From JAHBVH01 sp034432375 (GTDB taxonomy: Bacteria > Chloroflexota > Anaerolineae > Caldilineales > Caldilineaceae): 64,000 nt of DNA. The position numbers and the translations under genes are program-made. Below the pieces are notes generated by a model. The model was not told where the DNA came from. It ran no database searches and saw only the letters and a program-made list of their open reading frames with translations. Shown here piece by piece: positions 17,412 through 24,895 of the stretch. Each line of letters begins with the position of its first letter. Positions within the stretch are counted from its first letter, which is position 1. The stretch is taken from positions 1 to 64,000 of the forward strand of contig DAOUCA010000164.1 in the NCBI GenBank assembly GCA_034432375.1, given 5' to 3'.

Positions 17412-18755
17412 CTACTCGCGCCGCAATGCATCAATGGGATCGAGACGGGCGGCTTGGGTTGCCGGATAGTAGCCAAAGAAGATCCCCACCGTGGCCGAGG
17501 CCAGAAAGGCCAACGGCAACGACATTGGCACCAGTTGTGTGCGCATGCCACCCAATTGCCCAAAGATATATGAGCCACCAACCCCAGCCAGCACCCCCGC
17601 CAATCCACCAACCAAGCTGAGCATGACTGCTTCGAGCAAGAATTGTAACTGCACATCGCGTGGCCGTGCCCCCAGGGCTTGGCGCAACCCGATCTCACGC
17701 GTACGCTCGGTGACACTGACCAACATAATATTCATAATTCCGATGCCCCCAACAACCAGCGACACACCAGCCACCCACGCCAGCAAATTACGAAAGGCGG
17801 CGGTCGTTGCCCCCCGTGCATTGACAATGTCCTGTTGCGAGTTGACACTGAAGTTTGGCGCAGTTGGGTCGGCCCCACGACGATTGCTCATGAGTGTGGT
17901 AATCGCCGCCGAGACCGTGGGCAATTCCTGCTGATTTTGCGCCTTGACCAGAATCATGCGCACTTGGTTGCCGCCGATGCGGTTCGATGCGAAGCGCTTG
18001 AAGACGACCGTCACCGGAATATAAATGCGCCCATCGTTGTCGGTTGAACCAACCACCCCTTGCTCGGCCATCACCCCAATCACGCCAAAGCGAGTGGAGC
18101 CAATGCGGATCTGTTGGCCGATCGGATCCAGTTCCCCAAAGAGATCGGTGGCAATCCCATGCCCCAAGACGGCAACTCGTTCGGCCCCATCGGTCTCGGC
18201 GGCGTTAAAAAAGCGTCCGGTGGCAACTCTGTAATCGCGCACCGTTAGAAAGTCCTGGGTCGTGCCAACAATTGAGACGCCGGTGAGGGTAGTGCTGTTC
18301 CAGCGCACATCTTGGCTGGTGTTCTGTTCGACGGAGACGCCGGCAACCCCATCGATCCCCTTTTCAATCGCTGCGACATCCTCATAGACAAAATTGGTGT
18401 TGCCGCCAGGGCCACCGGGTCCACCGCCTGCGCCGCCCGGGCCACCGCCGCCAGCACCGCGTACGCCGCCAAAGGCGCGGAAGGGGGTTACCATCAGCAG
18501 GTTGGCTCCCAAACCGTTGATCTGGTCGGCGATTTCGGCCTCGGCACCAGCACTGACAGCCAGCATAATAATCACCGCGGCCACCCCAATAATGATGCCT
18601 AACGTGGTCAGGAAGGAGCGCAACTTGTTCAGCATGATCCCTTCCCACGCCGTCTTAAAGGTGTTGCCGATGCTCATGCCATGCTCAGCCTTGAGCGCCT
18701 GTAGCGAGGTCCGGGGCAGCGGGCGTTGCCCTGGTTGCAATGCTTCTCCAATCAT
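17412..18755 (-). CDS. MacB/FtsX-type ABC transporter permease
   Basis: The 447-aa protein has the MacB layout: an N-terminal span (LTTLGIIIGVAAVIIMLAVSAG), a large outside domain and three C-terminal spans with the FtsX motif TEREIGLRQALGARPRDV. An unusual Gly-rich insert (GGVRGAGGGGPGGAGG onwards, about residues 96-121) interrupts the outside domain. It works with the ATPase and the adaptor encoded upstream in export or in mechanical signalling across the membrane. Its ATG overlaps the ATPase stop by four bases (ATGA), with AGGAGG inside the ATPase end, so translation is coupled. Confidence 0.9.
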   Translation of the reverse strand: MIGEALQPGQRPLPRTSLQALKAEHGMSIGNTFKTAWEGIMLNKLRSFLTTLGIIIGVAAVIIMLAVSAGAEAEIADQINGLGANLLMVTPFRAFGGVRGAGGGGPGGAGGGPGGPGGNTNFVYEDVAAIEKGIDGVAGVSVEQNTSQDVRWNSTTLTGVSIVGTTQDFLTVRDYRVATGRFFNAAETDGAERVAVLGHGIATDLFGELDPIGQQIRIGSTRFGVIGVMAEQGVVGSTDNDGRIYIPVTVVFKRFASNRIGGNQVRMILVKAQNQQELPTVSAAITTLMSNRRGADPTAPNFSVNSQQDIVNARGATTAAFRNLLAWVAGVSLVVGGIGIMNIMLVSVTERTREIGLRQALGARPRDVQLQFLLEAVMLSLVGGLAGVLAGVGGSYIFGQLGGMRTQLVPMSLPLAFLASATVGIFFGYYPATQAARLDPIDALRRE

Positions 18756-19507
18756 TCTGCTCCTCCTTGTGCCAAAGCCGCACTGGTCACGGCCAGTTCA
18801 TCTGGTGGCACATCCGGTGTCACCCCAGCCAGAATTCGCCCATCGAGCACTTGAATGACTCGTTGTGCATGTTCGGCGCGTTCTGGTTCATGGGTTACCA
18901 TGACGATGGTTGCGCCTTCGTTGTGTAGACGATGCAAGATCCCCATGATCTCTTCGCTCGATCGGCTATCCAAGTTGCCCGTTGGCTCGTCAGCCATGAT
19001 AATCGATGGTTCGTTGATCAGTGCACGGGCAATCGCCACCCGCTGCTGTTGCCCGCCCGAGAGTTTCATCGGTGTGTGGTGGAGTCGATCGCCCAACCCC
19101 ACCGATTTCAACGCGCTGGCGGCACGGGCTTGAACCATTGCTTCGTCCAAATATTGAAATCCATTATACATCATGGGCAGCATTACATTTTTAAGTGCCG
19201 TCAGCCGGGGCAGCAGATTGAAGGATTGAAAGACAAAGCCAATTTTCCGGTTGCGCACCCCGGCCAACTGCTCTTTGCTCAGCCGGCTGACATCCTCACC
19301 GTCGAGCATATAGAGGCCACTCGTCGCTCGGTCCAGACAGCCAAGAATATTCATCAAGGTCGATTTGCCCGAGCCGGATGGGCCCATAATCGCCACAAAC
19401 TCGCCACGCCGTACTTGCAGATCGACCTCGCGCAGCGCCATTACACGGGCATCGTCTTCGCCATAAATTTTTGTGAGCTTTGTGATCTCAATGACATTTT
19501 GACTCAT
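18752..19507 (-). CDS. MacB/LolD-type ABC transporter ATPase
   Basis: The 251-aa ATPase has Walker A GPSGSGKST, the Q-loop FVFQSFNLLPRLTALKNV, signature LSGGQQQRVAIARAL, Walker B IIMADEPTGNLD and the H-loop TIVMVTHEPE. The sequence TGNLDS is typical of the MacB/LolD group. It powers the partner permease. The start at 19507 is chosen because AAAGGAG lies six to seven bases upstream; longer frames add unrelated residues. It is the second gene of the adaptor-ATPase-permease run. Confidence 0.92.
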   Translation of the reverse strand: MSQNVIEITKLTKIYGEDDARVMALREVDLQVRRGEFVAIMGPSGSGKSTLMNILGCLDRATSGLYMLDGEDVSRLSKEQLAGVRNRKIGFVFQSFNLLPRLTALKNVMLPMMYNGFQYLDEAMVQARAASALKSVGLGDRLHHTPMKLSGGQQQRVAIARALINEPSIIMADEPTGNLDSRSSEEIMGILHRLHNEGATIVMVTHEPERAEHAQRVIQVLDGRILAGVTPDVPPDELAVTSAALAQGGAE

Positions 19508-19703
19508 CTGCATCTCCTTTAGACCTGGTACGTGGCGCGTTTTGCGTGTACTGTGACTGTTTCTGTACGCGCTGATGGATCTTTCGCTTTGTCGTATGGG
19601 CAATGGGCGAATATGCCTTCGTGTGACTACTAAGAAACATGGCGTCCGCCACTGTTTCTTCAGTGTCAAATAGGGCTCCGCCCTTTAGCTGCTTCGTGGA
19701 TCA

Positions 19704-21284
19704 TTACTGTGCCGGGGCATTTCCCGTGCTCACCGTCTCACCGGCCTCAAGGCCCGATCGAATCTCGGCGTTGGTAAAGTCACGTAAGCCAACCTCCACG
19801 GGCCGCAGTTCCAATTCACCATCGGCCTGCACCACAAAGACGGCAAAGGTGCCAGCCACCAATTCACGCAATGCTTCTATCGGCACAAGCACAGCGTTGC
19901 GCGCGGCACCGGCAATCACCTCGACTTCGGCATTCATCCCATAAAGCAGATTGACTGGATGCTCGGTTGTATCGATCGTCGCCCACACTTGAACCGCGGT
20001 CGCACCATCCACGGTAACCAAGGTTGGCTCAATACGCGCCACGGTACCGGTAAAGGTAAAATCGGGATAGGCTTCCAGGACAATGTTGGCCTGATTGCCG
20101 ATGGTGACCTTGGCAGCATCTAACTCTTCGATCCAGAAGCGCACTTGGCTGGATGCAGCTTCGGCCACTGTGATAATGCCGGCTGTCCCCGCCTGATCAC
20201 CCACTTGAGCATCGACGGCTGTCACCACTCCATTGACGGGTGCCCGAATGAGAGTGCCATCCAGTTCCCCCATGGCGCTATCTAACGACTGTTGAGCCTG
20301 TTGCACAGTTAGGTTTGCTGTTTCCAGTGTAGATCCATCGGGGCCGTTGAGCAAGGCATCCAAGTTAGATTGAGCCTCTTCGACGCGTGCTTCCATTTCC
20401 AATTGGGTCAACGCATTGGGGGCGGCTTGGAGCGTATTGAGCGCATCACGCGCCTGCGCCACACGTGCTTTCGCGGCTGAAATATCCTGCGGCGTTGCAC
20501 CAGCGGCGCTGATATTGGTTTGCGCACGAACCCGTTCGTAGGCGATGGTGGCATCCTGAAGCGCGGCGGCTTGACTAGACATGCCGGCATTGCTCTGCCA
20601 GGCGATCTGATTATAGGCCGATTGTGCCTGCTGTAGCGTTATTTCCGCCGCGCGCAAATCAGCATTCTGCACCGTCTGCTCATCGGCTGTGGCTCCACCG
20701 AGCAGCGTATTGAGCGCCTGTTGCGCGCTGAGTAGATCATCTTGGGCGGCGACCAAGGCGTCGCTACTTGGCCCATCGCTCAACGCTTGGAGGTTGGCAT
20801 TGGCAGAGGCAAGATTTGCTCGGGCATTGGCAATGTCGCTGGTTGAAGCGGGTGCGGTTATTGCATCAAGTTGCAACTGCGCCTGGCGCAGGCTAATGCC
20901 CGCTTGCACCACCTGGTAGCGCACCGCCGTATCATCAAGCGTGGCCAGCGTCTGTCCTTTGGTAATCACATCCCCGGGCTGCACGGCCAAGGTCAGGACC
21001 ATGCCGCTCGTGCCAAAACCGAGACGAATTTCGTTTGTGGGCAGAAGATTGCCCACCCCATCCACACTCACCACCAGATCGCCACGACGGGCAGTGGCGG
21101 TGGCGAGCGTCGGTTCCGCAACGGGGGCTACCGTTTCCGCCGGGTAGTAGGTGCGATAGCCATAGTAGCCGCCACCGGCCAAGAGTACGAGCAGGAGAAG
21201 TCCCCAGATCCAACGGCGACGGCGGCGACGGCGTTGACGGATCAGCACAAAATCATCTTGAAGATCAGCCTGAAGATCATACAT
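19704..21284 (-). CDS. HlyD/MacA-type efflux adaptor subunit
   Basis: The 526-aa protein starts with a short cytosolic Arg-rich segment (RQRRRRRRRW) and one membrane span (IWGLLLLVLLAGGGYYGYR). It then shows a barrel-sandwich half (VQPGDVITKGQTLATLDDTAV), a long Ala/Gln-rich coiled-coil hairpin (residues 130-330), the second half (LIRAPVNGVVTAVDAQVGDQ) and a beta-barrel. It bridges the MacB-like permease to the outside. The coiled coil is longer than in typical MacA proteins of about 370 aa. It lies roughly 200 bp upstream of the ATPase, in the same direction. Confidence 0.88.
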   Translation of the reverse strand: MYDLQADLQDDFVLIRQRRRRRRRWIWGLLLLVLLAGGGYYGYRTYYPAETVAPVAEPTLATATARRGDLVVSVDGVGNLLPTNEIRLGFGTSGMVLTLAVQPGDVITKGQTLATLDDTAVRYQVVQAGISLRQAQLQLDAITAPASTSDIANARANLASANANLQALSDGPSSDALVAAQDDLLSAQQALNTLLGGATADEQTVQNADLRAAEITLQQAQSAYNQIAWQSNAGMSSQAAALQDATIAYERVRAQTNISAAGATPQDISAAKARVAQARDALNTLQAAPNALTQLEMEARVEEAQSNLDALLNGPDGSTLETANLTVQQAQQSLDSAMGELDGTLIRAPVNGVVTAVDAQVGDQAGTAGIITVAEAASSQVRFWIEELDAAKVTIGNQANIVLEAYPDFTFTGTVARIEPTLVTVDGATAVQVWATIDTTEHPVNLLYGMNAEVEVIAGAARNAVLVPIEALRELVAGTFAVFVVQADGELELRPVEVGLRDFTNAEIRSGLEAGETVSTGNAPAQ

Positions 21285-21327
21285 AGCGCATGAACCCTGT
21301 TCTATCGTTAGTCACTGTTAATATTCA

Positions 21328-21409
21328 GTAGACCGCAACGCTCTCTGGCTTCGACAAGCCCTTCGACCGGCTCAGGACGAAGCTCAGCCGACGAGCGTTG
21401 TGGTCTACT
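21328..21409. repeat. REP-like hairpin (GGCTTCGACAAG family)
   Basis: agtagaccgcaacgctc (21328-21344) pairs with 21393-21409 with one mismatch. The enclosed part holds GGCTTCGACAAGC and CGAAGCTCAGCC, the same words as in the hairpin at 50521-50565 and the stretch near 54130. It lies between the lipoprotein stop and the adaptor start. Confidence 0.7.
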
Positions 21410-21430
21410 GAGCTTTGATCAGACATTGCC

Positions 21431-22216
21431 TTATTCAGCAGCACGGGCAGTGAGCAGTTCGGTGAGCGGGGCAATGAGCACATTGGCACGGCCACCGCCG
21501 CGACCTGGATTGCCGGTGCCATTGCCGCCATTGCCCTGTGCCCCGCCACCGTTGCCGCCGTTGCCATTATTACCCCCACCAAATCCACCTTGCGGGATTT
21601 CAATGCCCCATTCTTTGAGGCGGGCTTGGCGCTCTTCCGGTGAGAGGTTGCGCAATTGAGCGCGCTGGTCATCGGTGAGCGCAGCAAAGGGACTGTTGGC
21701 ACCACCACCATTTTGCCGCCCCTGGCCAAACTGGCTACCTTGCGGCATCTCAATGCCATTGGCGCTTGCCCAATCACTCATATCGGTAAAGGTCAGCTTC
21801 ATCGCGGCAATTGCCTGGAGTTGTGCGGCATCCATTGAACTTTCGATCGACTTATAGAGTGCATTACGTTCGGCCCCATTGGTGATCGTCCCACCTTGCA
21901 CAGCCTGCCAGAGCGGCAACAGTTTGCCAGCTTCTTCTGGGGTAACTGCCTCGGTACCTTCTTCTAGCTTCAGGGTACCCAACACCAGTTGCATGGTCGT
22001 GGGCAGCGCGCTCTCATAAGTATTGGTGAGGTAACTACTTTCAAAAGGTGCGCCACCAAATTGACCACCCTGAGATGGAGCAGCTTGTCCGGCAGCCGCG
22101 GCCGATGCCGCCGGTGTGTCAGTTGAAGTACCACGGCTACAAGCAGCTAGCCAGAGTACCATCACGATGAAAAGCATCATTTTGCCGCTTCGTTGAAGAA
22201 TATGATTGGTCGACAT
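21431..22216 (-). CDS. Gly/Asn-rich lipoprotein of unknown function
   Basis: The 261-aa protein is not recognised. It has a lipoprotein signal (lipobox WLAAC, about residue 26). The middle, about residues 50-180, is mostly helical and holds a segment SYLTNTYESALPTTMQLVLG and a PEEAGKLLPLWQAVQ motif. Two copies of a short motif, NGIEMPQG and WGIEIPQG, each precede a Gly/Gln/Asn-rich stretch. The C-terminus is low complexity (Gly, Asn) and ends LTELLTARAAE. AAAGGA lies eight bases upstream of the ATG. Its place directly before the adaptor gene suggests it is a surface partner or sensor of the export system. Confidence 0.7.
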   Translation of the reverse strand: MSTNHILQRSGKMMLFIVMVLWLAACSRGTSTDTPAASAAAAGQAAPSQGGQFGGAPFESSYLTNTYESALPTTMQLVLGTLKLEEGTEAVTPEEAGKLLPLWQAVQGGTITNGAERNALYKSIESSMDAAQLQAIAAMKLTFTDMSDWASANGIEMPQGSQFGQGRQNGGGANSPFAALTDDQRAQLRNLSPEERQARLKEWGIEIPQGGFGGGNNGNGGNGGGAQGNGGNGTGNPGRGGGRANVLIAPLTELLTARAAE

Positions 22217-22256
22217 AGATTTTTCCTTTACAAAGAAAGCAGGGGAAGAAAGCGAA

Positions 22257-22293
22257 AAGCCTACGCAAAAGCACAATGCTTTTGTGTAGGCTT
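22257..22293 (-). terminator. Hairpin with T-rich tail upstream of the lipoprotein gene
   Basis: aagcctacgcaaaagca (22257-22273) pairs with 22277-22293 with one mismatch around a 3-bp loop. On the minus strand the stem is followed by TTCGCTTTCTTCCCC. It may end transcription from the upstream four-gene run or attenuate entry into the lipoprotein gene. Confidence 0.5.
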
Positions 22294-22425
22294 GAAACCG
22301 ATACGTTTGTCCTGCCAACAACCGTTAGCCTGACATGCTAAGATTTTCCTTGCCATCCCCAATGGTCAACCGGCATTCTCATCTGCGAACGCGCATGGAG
22401 CATCGGGAACGAATTAGCGACAGTG

Positions 22426-22905
22426 TTAGCGCTTCGCCGCCCGTTGAAGCGCTGGATGATAATACGATGCTGCCAGTGCCAATAGTGCTGTAAAAGCAAG
22501 AATGCCCGGCGCAAATAGGGGGTTTGCCCCACTTACCGCTTTCCAAACCAACGTGCTGGTTGTGGCGTTGGGCTGGATTTCAAGCGCAAAGCCGTAGTTA
22601 TGCTCAAGATGTTCAAAGATCCCAAAGAGGCTGCCGACGAAGGTAATGCCGACGATCCAGCGCATCAGTCGCAATGTCGCACGTTGCGGCCGCAGCAGCA
22701 CCATCACAATCGCCAGAAAACTCAGGGCACAGAGCACAAACGGCAGCAGTTGAATCGCATCATCCCAGTGCTCTTCTAGAATAAGCTCACCAATTGTGCC
22801 CGCCAGGATGAAGGCGGCTAATCCCAACAGAAACGTGCGCAAGCGACCGAGAACCTGATCGCTGCTGATGCTGACTGCGGTGCGACCTTCAGCATTGCTA
22901 GCCAT
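22426..22905 (-). CDS. Four-span membrane protein of unknown function
   Basis: The 159-aa protein is not recognised. It has four hydrophobic spans (around residues 26-44, 52-70, 82-98 and 128-147) and a loop with HLEHNYGFALEIQPNA before the last. His and acidic residues in the loops (EEHWDD, EHLEHN) could bind a metal or haem, but this is guesswork. Its start codon overlaps the stop of the preceding gene (TAATG), so the two are co-translated. Confidence 0.65.
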   Translation of the reverse strand: MASNAEGRTAVSISSDQVLGRLRTFLLGLAAFILAGTIGELILEEHWDDAIQLLPFVLCALSFLAIVMVLLRPQRATLRLMRWIVGITFVGSLFGIFEHLEHNYGFALEIQPNATTSTLVWKAVSGANPLFAPGILAFTALLALAASYYHPALQRAAKR

Positions 22906-23531
22906 TACTGCGCCTCCAAATACCCTTGGGCCGCAGCAGCATCAACGGTGGGAGCGACCTCAGCCAGCTTCTGTAAAAAGGCCTGATTGGAATCGAACGG
23001 CCGGGCGGCAATCAAAGCGTCAGCGGCAGCGGCAGCGACTCCTGGAATCTGCATCAAGGTGTCAGCATCCGAATCATTAACGCTAATGGGTACATAGACA
23101 TACTCTTCATACAGAGCGACCTGTGCATCATCGACATACTTGCCAATTTCCTTGCGGAACTGTTGGATGCTGACATAGGGGCGATACTCTTGAAATTCGC
23201 GTACCATACGATCCCCAAAATCGGGAATGGTAGCGAGCAGCTCATCGCCGGTGACGGTGTTGAGGTCGAGCTTGGTCATCGTTACCGCGGTGCCTTCAGC
23301 AGTCGACGCTTGGGCACCTTCGGCGGTTGGTGCTGTTGTTGCGTCGGCAGCAGGTGTGTCGGTGGCGGCACTCTCCACCGCACTCGTTGCCGATGCCACG
23401 GTCGCAGCAGCGCTGCTCCCAGTGGTCGACGTAGTCGTGCTATTACAGGCCGTGGCAAAGATCGCCACCACCATCAAAACAAGGACGAGCAGGTTACTAC
23501 TCATTTTGGATGTTACTTTCTGCATGGTCAT
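22905..23531 (-). CDS. Helix-hairpin-helix lipoprotein
   Basis: The 208-aa protein has a lipoprotein signal (FATAC, Cys29), a Thr/Ala-rich linker to about residue 85, then LDLNTVTGDELLATIPDFGDR, a ComEA-like helix-hairpin-helix start, and a second partial unit (DADTLMQIPGVAAAAADALI). ComEA-type domains bind DNA in competence, but here the partners are a cytochrome and an export system, so another role is likely. The ATG at 23531 or one two codons later (23525) may be used; the ribosome site is GAAAGAAG. It overlaps the next gene by one base. Confidence 0.75.
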   Translation of the reverse strand: MTMQKVTSKMSSNLLVLVLMVVAIFATACNSTTTSTTGSSAAATVASATSAVESAATDTPAADATTAPTAEGAQASTAEGTAVTMTKLDLNTVTGDELLATIPDFGDRMVREFQEYRPYVSIQQFRKEIGKYVDDAQVALYEEYVYVPISVNDSDADTLMQIPGVAAAAADALIAARPFDSNQAFLQKLAEVAPTVDAAAAQGYLEAQ

Positions 23532-23586
23532 TCTTCTTTCATAACAAATGATAGGGTTACGATTCAGACGGGGGCAAAACATCAGG

Positions 23587-23928
23587 CTAGGCAGGAGTGA
23601 TAACAGCCCCTTGGCGCTGTGCGCGCTGCCGCCGTTTCCACAAGTTGGTCGGTAAGGCCACCGCGGTGATGATCAACGTAATGGGCACGAGCGTCTCAGC
23701 AAAACCTAACCATCCACGTACATTCAGAAATTGTGAGCCGTCGCGCGCAAAGCCGTCGCCACCTTCGGGTCGCGCCGGTCGCCCTTCTCGGCCACCAAAG
23801 TCAGCACGATCACGGCCAACAAAGATAGTTGCATTGCTGTTACCGCTGCTCTGCCCCACAGCCCAGGTGGCCCCAATGACCGTCATGGCGGCGAGCATGA
23901 TAATCATAACGCGAGCAATTGTTTTCAT
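23587..23928 (-). CDS. Small two-span membrane protein
   Basis: The 113-aa protein is not recognised. It has an N-terminal span or signal (ARVMIIMLAAMTVIGATWAVG), a charged Gly/Arg/Asp-rich loop (residues 38-65) and a second span (LVPITLIITAVALPTNLW) followed by a basic tail. It lies between the DUF4405 cytochrome and the helix-hairpin-helix lipoprotein, with gaps of under 60 bp, and is presumably in the same operon. Confidence 0.65.
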   Translation of the reverse strand: MKTIARVMIIMLAAMTVIGATWAVGQSSGNSNATIFVGRDRADFGGREGRPARPEGGDGFARDGSQFLNVRGWLGFAETLVPITLIITAVALPTNLWKRRQRAQRQGAVITPA

Positions 23929-23955
23929 AAGAACCCTTCCAAAAATTTGATCAAT

Positions 23956-24492
23956 TTATTCGACAACGGTACCACGGTCGACGGCCTTGCGACCAGTCAG
24001 CGGGGCCCAGATACAGCGGCTCCACGCATTGACCAACCAGGACCAGCTCAGCGCAATATGCAGACCAACCAGCACGATGACCATGTTGGAGGTGACATGG
24101 TGTAACCCATTCCAGTAGCGGCTACCAGTCAATGGAATGCCTAATGCCGGCAGCGCATCACGTGAGATCAGGATGCCGGAGGCGACAACGATAACCATCA
24201 CCGCAAAGAGCGCCAGATCAGCCACATAGCGAATGCGCTGTACCGTTGGCAACTTACCAAAGAGCTTGCGTGTGGCATTGCTGATCCACGCCCAATGCAG
24301 AAGCATGTGATAGACGAGCGCCCCCCCAAAAACGATCCCCAGCCACTCGTGGACCGCAATGCCTGTGAGGTGCGTATTCATGTCAACAATGAACATTAAA
24401 AAGAGCGCGATGTCCACCCAGAAATTTTTCATAGTCTCGGACCAACGGAATTTGGGGCGGTCGTCTGCTTTGGACGCTATGGCGACAGTCAT
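23956..24492 (-). CDS. DUF4405-type membrane cytochrome b-like protein
   Basis: The 178-aa protein has four membrane spans and paired His residues in HEWLG, HMLLHW, LHHVTSN and GLHIALSW, a pattern used for b-type haem binding in DUF4405 and related cytochrome proteins. It should pass electrons across or along the membrane. It is the first gene of a minus-strand run leading to the MacA/MacB-like genes. AAAGGCAAG lies about seven bases before the ATG. The electron partner is unknown. Confidence 0.8.
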   Translation of the reverse strand: MTVAIASKADDRPKFRWSETMKNFWVDIALFLMFIVDMNTHLTGIAVHEWLGIVFGGALVYHMLLHWAWISNATRKLFGKLPTVQRIRYVADLALFAVMVIVVASGILISRDALPALGIPLTGSRYWNGLHHVTSNMVIVLVGLHIALSWSWLVNAWSRCIWAPLTGRKAVDRGTVVE

Positions 24493-24895
24493 GCGTGCTT
24501 GCCTTTCGCTTGATAACAGGTAATTTCCACATCAATATCTCTCTATAATCAGCCATAATGATCTACTGCTACTCGAAAGGATACAGCGTAATTGTAGAGA
24601 AATCGTCAAGATTTGCTTGGAGTTTGCTAAGATTTCCCAACACGATTCCATGAGATCTCTTGCCCAAAAAGTCTCAAAAGTCATAGGAAAGACAGGAAAA
24701 GAGAGAAGCGGAAAGCCAACATGCAGTCACCTTGCACGCGATTGTGTAGATTGCGCCGGTCCTGGTACGATAACATGGCGATCCTATCGATGGGCTAACT
24801 GATGTAGGGCGCGTACATAGCTATAGATTACAATAGACGAGTAATAAATTTCCCTCGCAATTCACAACTGTCCTAAACAGAGGATCGGACACTCA
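24493..24895. other. Divergent intergenic region
   Basis: A 403-bp gap between the divergently transcribed DUF4405 operon and the P-type ATPase. TATAAT occurs at 24543-24548 and TACAAT at 24829-24834 on the plus strand; neither has a convincing -35. A 61-codon open frame at 24617 has no ribosome site and is not considered a gene. Confidence 0.4.
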
